A stretch of DNA of 64,000 nt. It comes from Effrenium voratum. Its lineage: Eukaryota; Sar; Dinophyceae; Suessiales; Symbiodiniaceae. The notes under the pieces are model-generated. The model made no database searches, was not told where the DNA came from, and saw only the letters and a program-made list of their open reading frames with translations. Position 1 is the stretch's first letter. Each line of letters begins with the position of its first letter. The DNA lies in the NCBI GenBank assembly GCA_963377175.1, contig CAUJNA010003783.1, positions 558,004 through 622,003 on the forward strand, written 5' to 3'. A program made the translations under genes and the position numbers. Positions 9,206 to 19,463 of this stretch are shown piece by piece.

Positions 9206-9383
9206 GCCCTGTCTGCTGTGAAATCAGCTTTGGCAACCATGTTCTGTGACCTAGGGTCATCCCCTTCTTTAGGTGGCAAAGTAGTCGAATTGCAAGGCTC
9301 AAGCTGTTCAACCGGCTTTGGGCGTTTGGGGTCGCCAAGCCTTGCACAAGTCAGTGCCGGAATTCACCATGTGAAGCAAGGGT
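9206..9383 (+). CDS. Possible exon, unknown
   Basis: After aacag| the frame reads ALSAVKSALATMFCDLGSSP, SLGGKVVELQGSSCSTGFGR and LGSPSLAQVSAGIHHVKQG, then TGA. It is open and serine/alanine/glycine rich. A GTGAAG donor inside the frame (CAT|GTGAAG) could end it earlier. No homologue is recognised. Confidence 0.35.
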
Positions 9384-9751
9384 GACCGCTGTCGCGTTTC
9401 GCACATCGCGCAACCTCAAAACGTGCAGTGTCGGAAGTTTAGGGATCGCGGCGAATTGTAGACTTTTCAACCACAGTCCATGTTTTCTGTTGTTCAGTGG
9501 CCTTCCCTTTTGTTTGGTGGCTTCCCCACTTTTAGTTCAACCCGAATTTTCGGGCCCCCTTTTTCTTCCGCATCACCGGGTTTTCGGGGGTTCCAAAAGC
9601 TGAACCTGTTCCCACGTTTGGACCAGTAAAACACCAGCTCTCCGGGTTGCGTCGGCCTGTCCCTGGCTTTTCCGCAAAGGGACCTTGAGCTCCCCGAAAC
9701 TTGACCAGGCCCTTAGGTCTTAGCAAATCGGATTGCGTTTGTTTTTTTTTG

Positions 9752-9895
9752 GTGAGAGCTCCGGAATGGGTCCATATGAACCACTCTACTCTGGGGGCGG
9801 TAGTTGGACAGCGCGCTCGCGGATTTGAGGTGATACGGAGGCTGGGCCGGGCGGACACTGGGGGAGCGAGCCAGCGACGGGCACCTTGCTGTTGA
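9752..9895 (+). CDS. Possible exon, unknown
   Basis: Open frame APEWVHMNHSTLGAVVGQRA then RGFEVIRRLGRADTGGASQR ending with TGA. It is directly followed by a TTGGTTTCC...GGGAAACCAAC inverted segment (9947-10056). Protein-like, but the only support is the open frame. Confidence 0.3.
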   Translation: MRAPEWVHMNHSTLGAVVGQRARGFEVIRRLGRADTGGASQRRAPCC

Positions 9896-9946
9896 ATTGC
9901 CCTGGAAAATTCCGTGCCGTGTCTCAAAATAGGGGAGTGTGTTGGT

Positions 9947-10056
9947 TTCCTTGTGGTGTCCCTTTAAAACCACCCCAAAAAGGATACTATAAAAAAGCGT
10001 GACACCAAAACCAAGGGTACTCTTCCGTTTGGCTGGGTTAAAGGGAAACCAACACA
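9947..10056. mobile_element. Inverted element with GGTTTCC...GGAAACC ends
   Basis: The left end tgtgttggtttccttgtggt and right end aaagggaaaccaacacaa are inverse complements over about 12 bp. Both carry the recurrent core TTTAAAACCA / TTAAAGGGAAACC. Confidence 0.6.
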
Positions 10057-10255
10057 ACATAATCTATTTGACACAAACCCAGATAGAGGCACTTTAGCAC
10101 GCGTTTTCGGTTGTAAACTTTTACTAGTTCCAAACCCGGTGAGCACACTCACCTCCGCGTCTCTGAGGGTAAGTGGGGCAACTTTGTCTTTTTCGTCCTC
10201 CTTGCGCTCTGAGCGGATCTCACACCGTTACAGCCGCAAAAAGTCAAATGTTGAA

Positions 10256-10357
10256 CTAAGTCCTCCAGTAGAGAGGTTAGAATAAGGGTACCCTTTTTTC
10301 TGTAATCTATTTTGGCAGGGGAATCCTCCCAACCAAAAAGGGGGTGAGAAAGCGCAC
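10256..10357 (-). mobile_element. MITE-like family A, copy 1 (reverse, truncated)
   Basis: Reads ctaagtcctccagtagagag, then the shared taagggtaccctttttt core and ggtgagaaagcgcac, which matches the reverse complement of copy 43455. The far terminal CTAGGTCC end is missing. Confidence 0.75.
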
Positions 10358-10897
10358 GGTGATGCCTTTTGCACGAGATGTCAATGTCCCTGCGAAAAAC
10401 TTAGCAGCCTTGTCGACTGTTATTTGGGCGAAGGAATGAGTTTGCTTTTAGCATGTTGGTGGGGCAGATTGGGACTTTTGGCAGCCAATGAATAATCACT
10501 TGGGGTACGCCCTCGTGTTGTTGGTGAACTATGTTATCAACCATAACAATATTCCACCGAACACCCCTTACCCCCATTTCCCTAGAGCAACTCCCTTGAA
10601 AAGGTCAAGAGACAACCTCTCTTGTCTTTGTATTTGTGTCTTTGCTTGGCAGCCACACCTTTCATCGTCTAGCGCTGGTGTTTGTACCACGTTATTTTTG
10701 GGTCACACTGGTGTGTCATTTTGTCACCAAGCTTGTTCGATTTTTTGTGGTATAGACTTTCTGGGATCGCCCACAGGGTGTCGTCGAACCCTTTGAGTTG
10801 AAGATTTCTAGGGATTGAGATCTCGCTGGTAGTGTGTGTGGGAAGACCATTTCTTTTTTCACCAATCTTAGGACGCGAGAAATGCGTTCATGCCATA

Positions 10898-11026
10898 CTG
10901 TGCATGGACAAAGTCCTGCACCACTTTGAAACCTTGGGAAACCTTTGTTTGTTGGTATTTACAGGTGAATGAATCATGTTTCCAGGGTTTCTTGGGTGGT
11001 GCGAAATGGATTTCGTCCATCCACGG
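10898..11026. mobile_element. MITE-like family E, copy 1
   Basis: Starts CTGTGCATGGAC and ends GTCCATCCACGG. The interior includes gcaccactttgaaac and gggtggtgcgaaatgg, as in the copies at 42159, 47548 and 52940. Read on the minus strand it has GTGGATGG...GCACAG ends. Confidence 0.8.
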
Positions 11027-11030
11027 TGAT

Positions 11031-11165
11031 GTTGACCCAGGATTAATAAGCCCGTCCCATTAGGGGGGTGTTCCCTCCAAAAGTGGTCTGAATCCTCACT
11101 AAAAAAAGGGGACACCCCACTATTAATCAACCTTGGGTTTATTATTGTTATTCATCCGGGGTTAA
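11031..11165. mobile_element. MITE-like family H, copy 1
   Basis: Palindromic element with gttgacccaggattaata at the left and attaatcaaccttgggtt at the right. The core aaagtggtctgaatcctcac is shared with the copy at 25803. It lies 4 bp after a family E copy. Confidence 0.65.
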
Positions 11166-11286
11166 GATTATGTAAAGGATTCAGAACCATGTAAAGGATT
11201 CAGAAGGCGGATATCCGCAGCTACTTATGGTTGGGATTGTCCATTACCAACCTTCATTTTCCCGGGTTTTGATTGTGGCTCAAGTG
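11166..11286 (-). mobile_element. MITE-like family F, copy 1 (truncated)
   Basis: Contains gcggatatccgc, gggattgtccattaccaacc and ccgggttttgattgtggct, matching the reverse complement of copy 30191. The other terminal repeat is missing. Confidence 0.7.
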
Positions 11287-11296
11287 GATCAAGACC

Positions 11297-11509
11297 ACTT
11301 CGGGATTTCAGGAGTCGCAGGACTCACGCAATTCCGCTCGCTTCGCCAGGGCCGTCCTCCTGGCTTCCCGTCGGGAGCCAGAGAAAAACGGGGGAGACAG
11401 GGGCTCAGGTCCTGCCGATGTGTCTGAGTTCGGGTTTCATGGTGCTTTGAGCGGCTTATGGACCCTCATGAGAGCTGACCAATATGTTTGTTTAAGAAGT
11501 CAGGCCTGA
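11297..11509 (+). CDS. Possible exon beside a family F element
   Basis: The frame reads TTSGFQESQDSRNSARFARA, VLLASRREPEKNGGDRGSGP and ADVSEFGFHGALSGLWTLMR before a stop at 11507-11509. It begins just inside the end of a family F copy. The charged, protein-like composition supports coding. No domain is recognised and no donor is clear. Confidence 0.35.
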   Translation, partial: TSGFQESQDSRNSARFARAVLLASRREPEKNGGDRGSGPADVSEFGFHGALSGLWTLMRADQYVCLRSQA

Positions 11510-11655
11510 TCGTGTTAGGATGGTTGCATGTTGATTTGCATAGGACTCTTAAAACAAAGCATCCTATCATTTTTGCTTTAGAGTTGCGTGTCAATTTGTG
11601 TAGGACGCTACTCTTGTAGGACGGGCTCTTCCCAGGTGAGGAACTGCCTTTGTAA

Positions 11656-11835
11656 ATGTTCCTGCGCCCGAGTGAGCCTCTTTGCACCAAGAAACGAGTG
11701 TTACCGCTTCCGCTGGACGCTCGTATGGGGTTTCTAGCGTGGTCTTCAGCCGCAGCGAGCAGTGGCGCTATCAGCAGCATGGCTTGGGAGTATTTGGGTG
11801 TGGGCATTCTTGAGTTTTTTTTTGTTTTTTTTTAA
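11656..11835 (+). CDS. Small ORF or exon, possible membrane segment
   Basis: A 59-codon ORF beginning MFLRPSEPLCTKKRVLPLPL, then DARMGFLAWSSAAASSGAIS and MAWEYLGVGILE, running into a poly-T tract that codes Phe before TAA. The alanine/serine/leucine stretch could span a membrane. The minus strand is also open across most of it, so strand is uncertain. The poly-T tail suggests true coding ends near 11814. Confidence 0.35.
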   Translation: MFLRPSEPLCTKKRVLPLPLDARMGFLAWSSAAASSGAISSMAWEYLGVGILEFFFVFF

Positions 11836-12532
11836 TGAAAGAGAAACTAGCAGGAAAGCCACAATTGTTGTTTCCCCCTATTTTGCCACATGCCCATTGT
11901 TTTCAAGCACCCAAGGTAAGGTCTAAAGAGGTGACTGACATTGAGGATTTTGAGGAACGCCTTTTGGGGAAGGCCCCGCAGAATTCAGCATTTAGTTTGC
12001 CGCGAGAGGGGTGACTCAGGAGAACCAACGTCCAACCAGTATTCAGAGGAGCATGCCTTAAGCATTTGCCCATACAAGCCTTGAACACAAAATAGTTCAA
12101 GTCATGCTTTGTTCAAGGATGCCCGAATATGCAACGAATGTCCCATAAGTTGCGAATGTCCACTTCTGAACCAATGTATGCATGTTCCCTTCTTGAAGCA
12201 GAGGGCCTAGTGCTCTTTGCCTAAGGTGGCCGTGCCACTGAGCATTGGACCCTCGATCAGGATCTAGTGGAAGTTTTTGGATCCAGGCGGGGTCTGGTTT
12301 TAGGAGCAAACCCCTCGGGGTTTGTTTTTGTATGGGGACTCCTCCGACTTTGGGTTGGTAACTGGACGCGAACTGGAAACCGCTGGCTTTGGGGCACCTC
12401 CCGTTTTGAGACGGGCCCATTTGTGTCGGGGTGACCCGTTCTTAGGGTAGCAATCATTCGTTGCATCCCAATTCAGATAGCAATTCCTAGGTCCGAATTC
12501 TTAGGTTATCTGTCGTTTGGTTTTTCACTTTT
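11836..12532. other. No supported gene
   Basis: Mixed sequence. Short protein-like frames (for example STSEPMYACSLLEAEGLVLF near 12155-12220) are interrupted by stops. No palindromic family copy was recognised. Confidence 0.3.
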
Positions 12533-12745
12533 GTTGGGGTATTGGTTTTTAAAGAAAAACCTATGACTACCGGATTTTATTTTATTTTCCCTAGGGGACT
12601 TAAGCAAATCGAAGGATTGGTCCATTTGTTCCAGTGAATCTATGTGGGTAGGCCATGTTCTTCCATTCCCCTTGTTGGTTTCAAAGGGACTCCATCACTA
12701 CTGGACAACTGTTTCTTCCTAGGGGACTTAAGCAGATGGAAGGAT
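12533..12745. mobile_element. MITE-like family K, two adjacent copies
   Basis: ctaggggacttaagcaaat and ctaggggacttaagcagat recur about 127 bp apart. Each is followed by ggaaggattgg and tccatttgttccagtgaatc. Each is preceded by the atcactactgg / atgactaccgg segment also seen at 27396 and 62487. Confidence 0.65.
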
Positions 12746-12781
12746 TGGCTGGTCTTGTTCCATTTGTTCCAGTGAATCTAT

Positions 12782-12912
12782 GTGGCCCTATTGGAGATAC
12801 CAGCTGATCCAGGCGCTCTGCCTGGTGGTTCTGTGGAGATCCTGGGCCCCACTCCTTGCTCTGCGCCCGGGGGGCCCAAAGAAAAGCGGCTCCGATTGGA
12901 GGGAAGCTGAAG
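12782..12912 (+). CDS. Possible exon next to family K repeats
   Basis: The frame reads VALLEIPADPGALPGGSVEI then LGPTPCSAPGGPKEKRLRLE before TGA at 12910-12912. It is GC-rich against AT-richer flanks and begins right after the repeated tgaatctatgtgg word. A second plus frame is also open. Unknown product. Confidence 0.3.
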
Positions 12913-12944
12913 CGAAGCACTTTGGAAGAGCTCTGATTTTTTGT

Positions 12945-13031
12945 ATACACTCCCACCCATTAAGTGACAGGGGGGTCCTGAAAGACAAGTGTCCATTAAA
13001 AAAACAAAACAAAAAACTGTCAGGTTCTATG
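12945..13031. mobile_element. MITE-like family I, copy 1
   Basis: cactcccacccattaag, gacaggggggtcctgaaaga and ctgtcaggttctatgtt match the copy at 13188. Confidence 0.7.
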
Positions 13032-13345
13032 TTAACTAAAAACTCGAGCAAGGAACAAAGGGGAAGCACTTTGGAAGACCTGCCATGTTCTTGTTTACAT
13101 AAAGATGGGTTGGTGGTATGTGAAATCCACAGCACTCGGTGGGTGGTCGGTTCAGACTACAAATCATGTGAATCCCACAGCATTACATACCCTCCCACCC
13201 ATGAACGGGGGGGGGTCCTGAAAGACCATTTGTTTAAACAAAAAGGGCCCCCCTGTCAGGTTCTATGTTCGTTGGTGGGAGGGTAAACATGGCTTGTGTG
13301 GTCGGTTCACATGCAAAACATATCTGAAATCCACAGCACTCGGTG
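13032..13345. repeat. Local duplication around family I copies
   Basis: The words gaagcactttggaaga (12917 and 13064) and gaaatccacagcactcggtgg (first at 13121, again at 13326) each occur twice, on either side of family I elements. This indicates a local direct duplication of host sequence plus element. Confidence 0.6.
13188..13285. mobile_element. MITE-like family I, copy 2
   Basis: Starts TACCCTCCCACCCATGAAC and ends GTTGGTGGGAGGGTA, with ggggggtcctgaaaga and cccctgtcaggttctatg inside. It is a good palindrome. Confidence 0.8.
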
Positions 13346-13527
13346 GCGAGATCAAGTTGGTTCCAGACCCTGGAAAATGGACTGTCTTCTAGCGGAACCG
13401 GAGCACAAGCATCCAGACAACCCGCACGAGGATTTATGGGAGTGCACGCAACAATGATCATCGCGGTTACGGACGCTCAATACCCAGATGACACTGGCAA
13501 AAACATGATTCACCTTTAGTGCTGGGT

Positions 13528-13672
13528 TTTGCTTATGACTCAGATAGATACCTTGAACGAGATGACCCAAGGATCTTGAAACACACGGTTTGTTCGGCAT
13601 CCTTATGTGTACACACTGTTGAGCAGGGAACCTTAAAAGTCGTTGGCTGCATACATCACATGTATTTATGAT
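13528..13672 (+). CDS. Possible exon, unknown
   Basis: The frame GFAYDSDRYLERDDPRILKH then TVCSASLCVHTVEQGTLKVV and GCIHHMYL is open to TGA. The charged, protein-like N-terminal half supports coding, but the minus strand is open too. No domain is recognised. Confidence 0.3.
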
Positions 13673-13953
13673 GCACATAAGCAGTTCTCAGGGCGCATCC
13701 CATGTAAACATATCGTTGGCTCCAGCCCAGTGAATGGGTGCAGGGACTTCTTATGGCTATAACTGACACTCATGGCTTGCCGTCCTGTGTGCTAAAGATG
13801 GCATGTGTGTGTGTGGAAAATAGTGGTTTGGGGCTGGTTTGCGTGATGCAAAGGGAATCCCCCTTAAAGTGATGAAGTCATGGGAATTAACCACTTCAGT
13901 ATCACAGATTTCGTGTTTGACTGGTACGATATCTTTCTCTTTGGCAGCTAAAC

Positions 13954-14379
13954 TCACTTGATCGTCGACCTATCGACTTGGGTGTTAAGCAACAGCTTCA
14001 CCGTTTCTCTTCTATGTCCAGATCCTTTGGGCAACTGAGTTAAGCACGGGGAGTTGTTTGCTTCGCCTCTAACTCCGTTTGGTCTCCAGTCCCATGGCAT
14101 CCTTTCTTTGACTTTCTCTTGGCGGGCCTTAAGACTGTCTATGTTTGGGAAGGCTGCAAGGGGGGTTCTACCTTCCCTTCCACGAACATGGCACCTGACT
14201 GGGGTGCCATACTCGTGGGAGGAGGGGTACAAAACAGTACATAAAGGCTTCTTTCTCGGGGTAGTGGTTTGGGGGTAGTGTAGGAAGACAAGGAACTGAT
14301 ATGAATGCTGCCCCTCTCTGAGTGTGAGGCGCACGTTTTGCGACTTGAAGCCAGCTTTAGAACGAAGACCGTGGGGCAC
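13954..14379 (-). CDS. Possible minus-strand coding segment, unknown
   Basis: A 141-codon minus frame. The best part reads REGRTPLAAFPNIDSLKARQ, EKVKERMPWDWRPNGVRGEA and NNSPCLTQLPKGSGHRRETV. The lysine/arginine/glutamate content and few rare residues look protein-like, but the length is only slightly above chance for this window and a plus frame overlaps. No family is recognised. Confidence 0.3.
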   Translation of the reverse strand: MPHGLRSKAGFKSQNVRLTLREGQHSYQFLVFLHYPQTTTPRKKPLCTVLYPSSHEYGTPVRCHVRGREGRTPLAAFPNIDSLKARQEKVKERMPWDWRPNGVRGEANNSPCLTQLPKGSGHRRETVKLLLNTQVDRSTIK

Positions 14380-14589
14380 CCCTCTTTTGTTTGGACCAAA
14401 TCACCCCGGTTGGACTTTCAGCCTTCACGATGGTAGCGCAGAGCATATTTAAGCTCTTTGGTTACTTTTCTCAAGGGTGCCCTTTCCAGCTTGGTTAAAA
14501 GGGAAATCAGCAGCAAACCGGACGCCATCTGTGGGGTGAAAATCCCAACTCTTTGACACCATGGCGATGAAGTTTGATAGGGAGTCCCC

Positions 14590-14811
14590 ATGATTAACAT
14601 GGAGCCTTTAATCACACCTTTTGCCAGGAATCTTTGTGCGACCTCCTTCCTTCCGTTAATTCGGGGAGTAAATGCCGGACGTGGTGAATTGCCTGGCCAT
14701 AAAGAACCATATCCTCCAGCGGAAGGAATCCCCATTGACGTGGTTTCACAAAGACACACCATTTGTAGAGGAAACTACTCGGAAATGGACCCAATGCGTT
14801 CCTTCCGTTAA
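14590..14811 (+). CDS. Possible plus-strand coding segment, unknown
   Basis: The frame reads MINMEPLITPFARNLCATSF, LPLIRGVNAGRGELPGHKEP and YPPAEGIPIDVVSQRHTICR. A minus-strand frame (14418-14762) covers the same DNA and is equally open, so strand cannot be decided by eye. Confidence 0.25.
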   Translation: MINMEPLITPFARNLCATSFLPLIRGVNAGRGELPGHKEPYPPAEGIPIDVVSQRHTICRGNYSEMDPMRSFR

Positions 14812-15111
14812 TTTGGGAGTAAACCCTCCATCCCAAGTGGGTATTTTCTTCTGGAGGTGTGTTTGTTTTTGTTGGGGGGGTTGTTCTAAAGAGAAGCCAA
14901 AAGTAAACACCAGAAAACACATTTTATGAGGTCTCCTATTTTGAGACAACAGACACCATTTGTAGAGCAAACTCGGACGTTTGGGGAGTACATCCCGATG
15001 TCGGGGTTGCGCATTCTATTGGCGCCAACATGACCATGGGATTTGTGTTTCCAGTTAGTGGTTGATCCATCTTTGCCTGTGGTTTTCCAATGGCCATCAC
15101 CGAGCTTTTGA

Positions 15112-15233
15112 CTTGCTGCGAGAGATGGGAGCGAGAAATGGAATGACCCCGAAATAAACCATCCAACTGGTGGTTTCCTTGGGGACCAAAGCCTGGGTTC
15201 ATTTTGACATTCCCTACTTATCGCACCAGCAAG
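15112..15233 (-). mobile_element. MITE-like family G, copy 1
   Basis: The right end reads cattccctacttatcgcaccagcaag in overlapping parts and the left cttgctgcgagagatggg. The middle aaccatccaactggtggttt is shared with 19345 and 28347. On the minus strand it begins CTTGCTG|GTGCGATAAG and ends CTCGCAG|CAAG. Confidence 0.8.
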
Positions 15234-16128
15234 AAAAGCTTTGGGGTAAACCCCCCTGCGGGGAATCACACCACCCCATCCCCTATTACTAAATTTGGTA
15301 GCAACAAACTTCAGAAGGCTTCACCAACTGGTTGGCTTGGTCAACTGGTGCTCAGCAAGTTGACCAACCCTCCAAGGGTACCTTTCCCATTCTTTCCAGT
15401 CCGAATCTTTCTAGAAAACCTCCGGAAACCCACGGAAAACGGATCCGGTTATTGAAAAGAACGATGGTTGAAAAGAATAAACAAAAAATCAACCCCTAAA
15501 AATGTGTCAAAATAGGGTTGATTTCCCCGCAAATTGTGGTTTTCGGTTTCCCCTAGCCCCAAAACGAGTGCCCTCCAACCCCACGTAGCTTGACATGTCC
15601 CAACTGAGTTTCCTACAGCCCCCACGGCTCGGCGTCTCGCAGTCGAGGTCTCGGCCATCGGCGCCTCTGCCCTGGGCCCAAAGCGAACGCGCGCGCGCGC
15701 GGTGGTTTGGGGAGCGCCGAAAGACACGTTTTTGGGCTATGGATCTTGTCGAGGAGACATGGGAAACAACTACTTAAGCATCAAAGCGGGGTCAAGACCA
15801 TAGGTGTGCTTTTGATTGGTCTGTTTGGTTTAAAATAGAGGGATCCCACTGGTTTAGCGGTTGTATGCCATCCATTCACCAGGGAAACCCATCTTAAAGT
15901 TTCAGTCACTGCTGAGGTCATGATTTTGACCGTTTCTGGAGGTTATCTTAAAGTTGCAGTGGCTGAAACAATGAAGACCAACATGACACCTTGGTAAATG
16001 GAATCAAATACTAGAATTGCGGTTTGCCCTAGTTCTTAAGTTTTTGAGTAACACGCAGTGTGAGAAACTGGTTGGTGGTTTCCCTTTGACCTAATTACCA
16101 GTTCAAATTGACTTTGATAGTGGTGACC
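15234..16128. other. No supported gene
   Basis: It includes a GC-rich patch (15600-15720, with gcgcgcgcgcgcg at about 15689) that is open in several frames, and two near-identical words aggttatcttaaagttgcagt / cccatcttaaagtttcagt (15890-15960). No splice-supported exon. Confidence 0.3.
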
Positions 16129-16215
16129 TCACTTGCCCAAAGCGAAGCGACCTGACATGACCCTTTGGTTTCCCTGATTTGTCCACCGTGTTAGTCATGG
16201 CCTCAAAGGTTAACC
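16129..16215. mobile_element. MITE-like family J, degenerate copy
   Basis: cacttgcccaaagcgaagcga then ccctttggtttccctgatttgtcc, matching the copies at 21763 and 26498. The right end is decayed. Confidence 0.5.
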
Positions 16216-16721
16216 CTTAATTTATTCATGGGTCCTAGCAACTGATAGGTTTCGTACGTTTTTTGTGTGGGCGCCCCCCTCCCCCCCGGGCGCCCTTTTT
16301 CAGGCGGCACAAGAAGGGCGGGGCGGCACTAGGGTCTAAACAGAAACAGTTGCCAATTGTTTAAAGCAACCTCCTCCTTTCTGGGATGGAAGCTGAAAAC
16401 ACAAAGGGAAACGAGTGCTAAAGAAAAGGAACATCACAAACACAAAAACCTGAGCAGCTGAGAAAGAGGCTAAACTCCCTCGTCTAGAGATATGTCTTCG
16501 GTGATTTAGTGCAACCCCAAAGACGGCAACTTCCCATTCGAAATCGCCCAAAGTAGTCTTAGGTTTAGCCGCTCGCTCGCTCAGATGGAGGAGACCGAAA
16601 TAAGCTTGGAACTTAATCGAATCAAGACTCTCAAAACATCAACCATCTCTGGGACATCACTTGGACTCTTTCAAGGTGAGTTTCCTCTGGTCGGTGATGG
16701 TGATGTTTCATGGGGTTTCCT

Positions 16722-16822
16722 GTCCTCCCAATGAACCTGGAACCTGACAGGGGGTCCCTTCAAAAGGAACATTGTCTCCAGGACCCCCCCCCTGTCAGGT
16801 TCCATCTTAATTGGTGGGATAT
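16722..16822. mobile_element. MITE-like family I, copy 3
   Basis: gtcctcccaatgaacc and aattggtgggata at the ends, with aacctgacagggggtccc and gaccccccccctgtcaggtt as long inner inverted repeats. Confidence 0.8.
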
Positions 16823-18060
16823 ATAGACAACCCTGTTGGCCCTCCCTTTCACAAGCATCCATGAACAGGGCAGTGCAAGCTTCAATGTGGCTATACTTCT
16901 ATCACGAAAAGCCATCTGCTCTTCTCACCACGGGATCCAGGGCTAGCCCATGCTTTTCTGAGCATGTTATGCGTTTATGCAGCCACAGACAATATATTGA
17001 TAGTCTAATATGAGACCCCACCCAAGAGAAGGGCTCCCCTCAAGGACGAGCTACCCGTTTTCGGTTTTCGGTTTATTTTCCTGGGGGCTGGGATGCTTTG
17101 CCCCACCATTGCCACGTACTCGGGGCTCGGAGGCTGACTCATGGGCTGCCTGGTGGCTATGTGGGGAGGGCCACACAACTTTCTTTATATGGCCCATGAA
17201 TCATAAGAGTTGCAGCCGCCCCAAAAGTGAGACATGACTCCCAACCGAATTCTGATGTTTAAAGGGTCTCTTATTAAAGCTCATTGCCATATCAGCATAC
17301 ATGGCAGGGGGCTCGTTTTGCTGGTTCGAATATCAGGATAAGACAACTCGTCCGGGAAAGGCCTTTTAAGCAGTTTCTGTGGCACCATCACATTGCGCTG
17401 GATGGGTAAGCAGACTTCAAAAAGCGAGTGGCGCGACAGAGAATGTATCGATCCTTGGTACGTGATGGCTTCCATCAAAAACGCCGTTGTTGTTGTTTGT
17501 TTCCTTCGGTTTCAATGCGCAACCTGACCGTCGTTCCTGAAATTATCCTTTTGGGCGCGACTGTTTGCAAGTCCAAGAGTTGAGCCCAAGCTTGAATGCC
17601 TTTCGTTGTCTCCTTTTTTAAAACCTGTGACTTGGGGTTTGAGTGCTTCCCAACCAATCACACTTTCAGTGTTGAGACCTTTCAGACCAGTCCAGAATCC
17701 TTCTGGAAATGGGCGTGTCTTTTTGATGAGGGTATCAAAGGAAACGAAGAGGAAATCCCATGCTTGGGATCTCTTAAAGACACCCACATGAAAGGAGGCA
17801 AACACCTGCAAAAAAAGCTGAGCTCCGGCTCAACGAGTGAGGGAACCCTGACAAGAACTTCATCCCACTGCCGGGTTTCCTTTTTCTCTGGAAAGCAATG
17901 AAGCAAAGCAGCAAAAGAAGAAGATCAGCAGCAACGAGATGCAATCCTCGTCAAGTTTTCGACCAGTGCATACAGCACAATGGAGCCTCCGTCATGGTCA
18001 CCGGACTGCGCCACCGCATCCCTTCCGCGCAGAGCTGCAATGCCGGAGAAAAAAAAAACT
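16823..18060. other. No supported gene
   Basis: Mixed sequence with open frames on both strands (for example minus 17512-17811) and no clear splice sites or repeat copies. Confidence 0.3.
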
Positions 18061-18236
18061 CCGGCGGGTGCCGGAAAAAAAAGAAAAAGAAAGCTCCGGC
18101 GGCTCAGAATCAGAGAAGTTCGCTGCAGACGAAGTGGAGACTGCGGCAGCCCATGGCCAACACAGCGGAGCAGGCGGCAACCAGACACAGCTGGCGATCG
18201 ACGAGAGCTTGATAGACAAAATCCCACCGGCACTGG
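18020..18236 (+). CDS. Possible exon, charged and alanine-rich
   Basis: Of three open plus frames, one reads VPEKKEKESSGGSESEKFAA, then DEVETAAAHGQHSGAGGNQT and QLAIDESLIDKIPPALG. That charge balance looks most like real protein, perhaps a disordered nuclear segment. The frame meets a possible donor at CACTGG|GTGTGTC, which is also the start of a repeat-like segment (gtgtcaaaaaagggggaccc). No domain is recognised. The lysine run comes from an A-rich tract. Confidence 0.4.
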
Positions 18237-18738
18237 GTGTGTGTCAAAAAAGGGGGACCCCCAAAACGGCGCTGTTCTTCTTGGCTTCCCTTTAAACCAC
18301 TCCCAGCAGGGTATCGTCCATTTGCCAAAAGCATCGAGTTTCCTCGACAAATGGGTGCTTGTTTTTAGGGTGGTTCCTTCCGTCAATCCGGGGAGTAAAC
18401 ATGGTTTACGACTTTATACCCACCTCCCCGAGTTTCTGAGCTTTAAACCTTTTGGGCGACCATCTCAGTGCTAAATTTGGGCGTGTCTCAAAATTAGGGA
18501 CCCCATCCAAGTGGTTGGTTTGCTTTTGGCTCCCCAACCCCCCCCCCCCCCCATTTTGCCTATTAAAAACACTGCAAGGGCCCAATTTGGATGATGACAA
18601 TCCTAAACAATGGTTGTTTAATGAACCCAATCATTTGTTTTTGTTTTAATCGTGGTACCTGATTCTCAAACAACAAGTTTGGTTTGTTGTTTGGATCCAC
18701 TCCACTGTTTTTTTGTTTAATATATATATATATATATA

Positions 18739-18841
18739 TGGCTATGGCTCAAAATTTAACTGGAGGGGTTACGCGGGGTTTTGTCCATGTTTCCACTTAC
18801 CAAGGCGCCATTTGGTACCGGTATTTTGAGCCACAGCCATA
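18739..18841 (-). mobile_element. MITE-like family C, copy 1
   Basis: Ends atatggctatggctcaaaat and attttgagccacagccatat, inserted in a TA microsatellite. The interior ttttgtccatgtttccacttacca is shared in part with other copies. Read on minus it gives GGCT|GTGGCTC...GCCATAG. Confidence 0.8.
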
Positions 18842-19035
18842 TATATATATACACATAAACACCGGGTGTTGTATTTTAAATAAAACCCGGGTTTTGTGAT
18901 GAACACCCAATCCAATCCACTCGCTCGGAAGAACGCGTCCATGGCTTGCGTCTCCCACGTTCGAGGTATCACAGATGCCCACAGAGGCTCGGGTGGTGCC
19001 ACTTCGCGGCAAGCTCCTTGGCTCCCAGTTGGCGG

Positions 19036-19150
19036 CTAGGTCCCCAGCTGACCTTCTCTCCACTTTCTTGGTTGGGAGGGCTCCCCTACTGAAATAGAGT
19101 ACAGAAGAAAGTTGGTACCCTTATTCTAACCTCTCTCCTGGAGGAGCTAG
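19036..19150 (+). mobile_element. MITE-like family A, copy 2
   Basis: CTAGGTCCCCAGCTGACC at the left and CTCCTGGAGGAGCTAG at the right, with the shared core ttggttgggagggctcccctac and acccttattctaacctctct. Confidence 0.85.
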
Positions 19151-19344
19151 GGTGAGTTTTCGTTGGGCGGCTCGGTCTCCCCAAAAGGTTGGCTGGTGCG
19201 ATAGGGGGGTCGGAGAGTACTATGTAGGAAGGGAGGGGGATGGCAGCTTTTTGATCTTGCCTTTACTCCCCCAACCCCTTTAAACGCAGCTGACCGTGTC
19301 ACACGCACGAGGCTCAGCGAAAGGAAAGGAAAGGGGGGTGGGTG

Positions 19345-19463
19345 GGTGGGCAGGGAATGAGAAATGGAATGAACCACTGAAAAACATCCAACTGTGTGGT
19401 TTCCTTTAAGGGGACGAAATCCTGGGTTCATTCCCTGTTTCCCTACTTATCGCGCCAGCCAGA
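19345..19463 (-). mobile_element. MITE-like family G, copy 2
   Basis: gggaatgagaaatggaatga at the left and tccctacttatcgcgccag at the right, with acatccaactgtgtggtttcc inside. The left terminus is lost in a gggtgggtgg run. Confidence 0.75.

Noticed and set aside
11270..11290. Possible spliced-leader sequence (TGGCTCAAG)
   Set aside because: The match is limited to TGGCTCAAG and lies within a family F terminal repeat. The rest of the leader is absent.
13330..13680. Possible Copia-type RNase H or integrase remnant
   Set aside because: No catalytic motif could be found in any frame.
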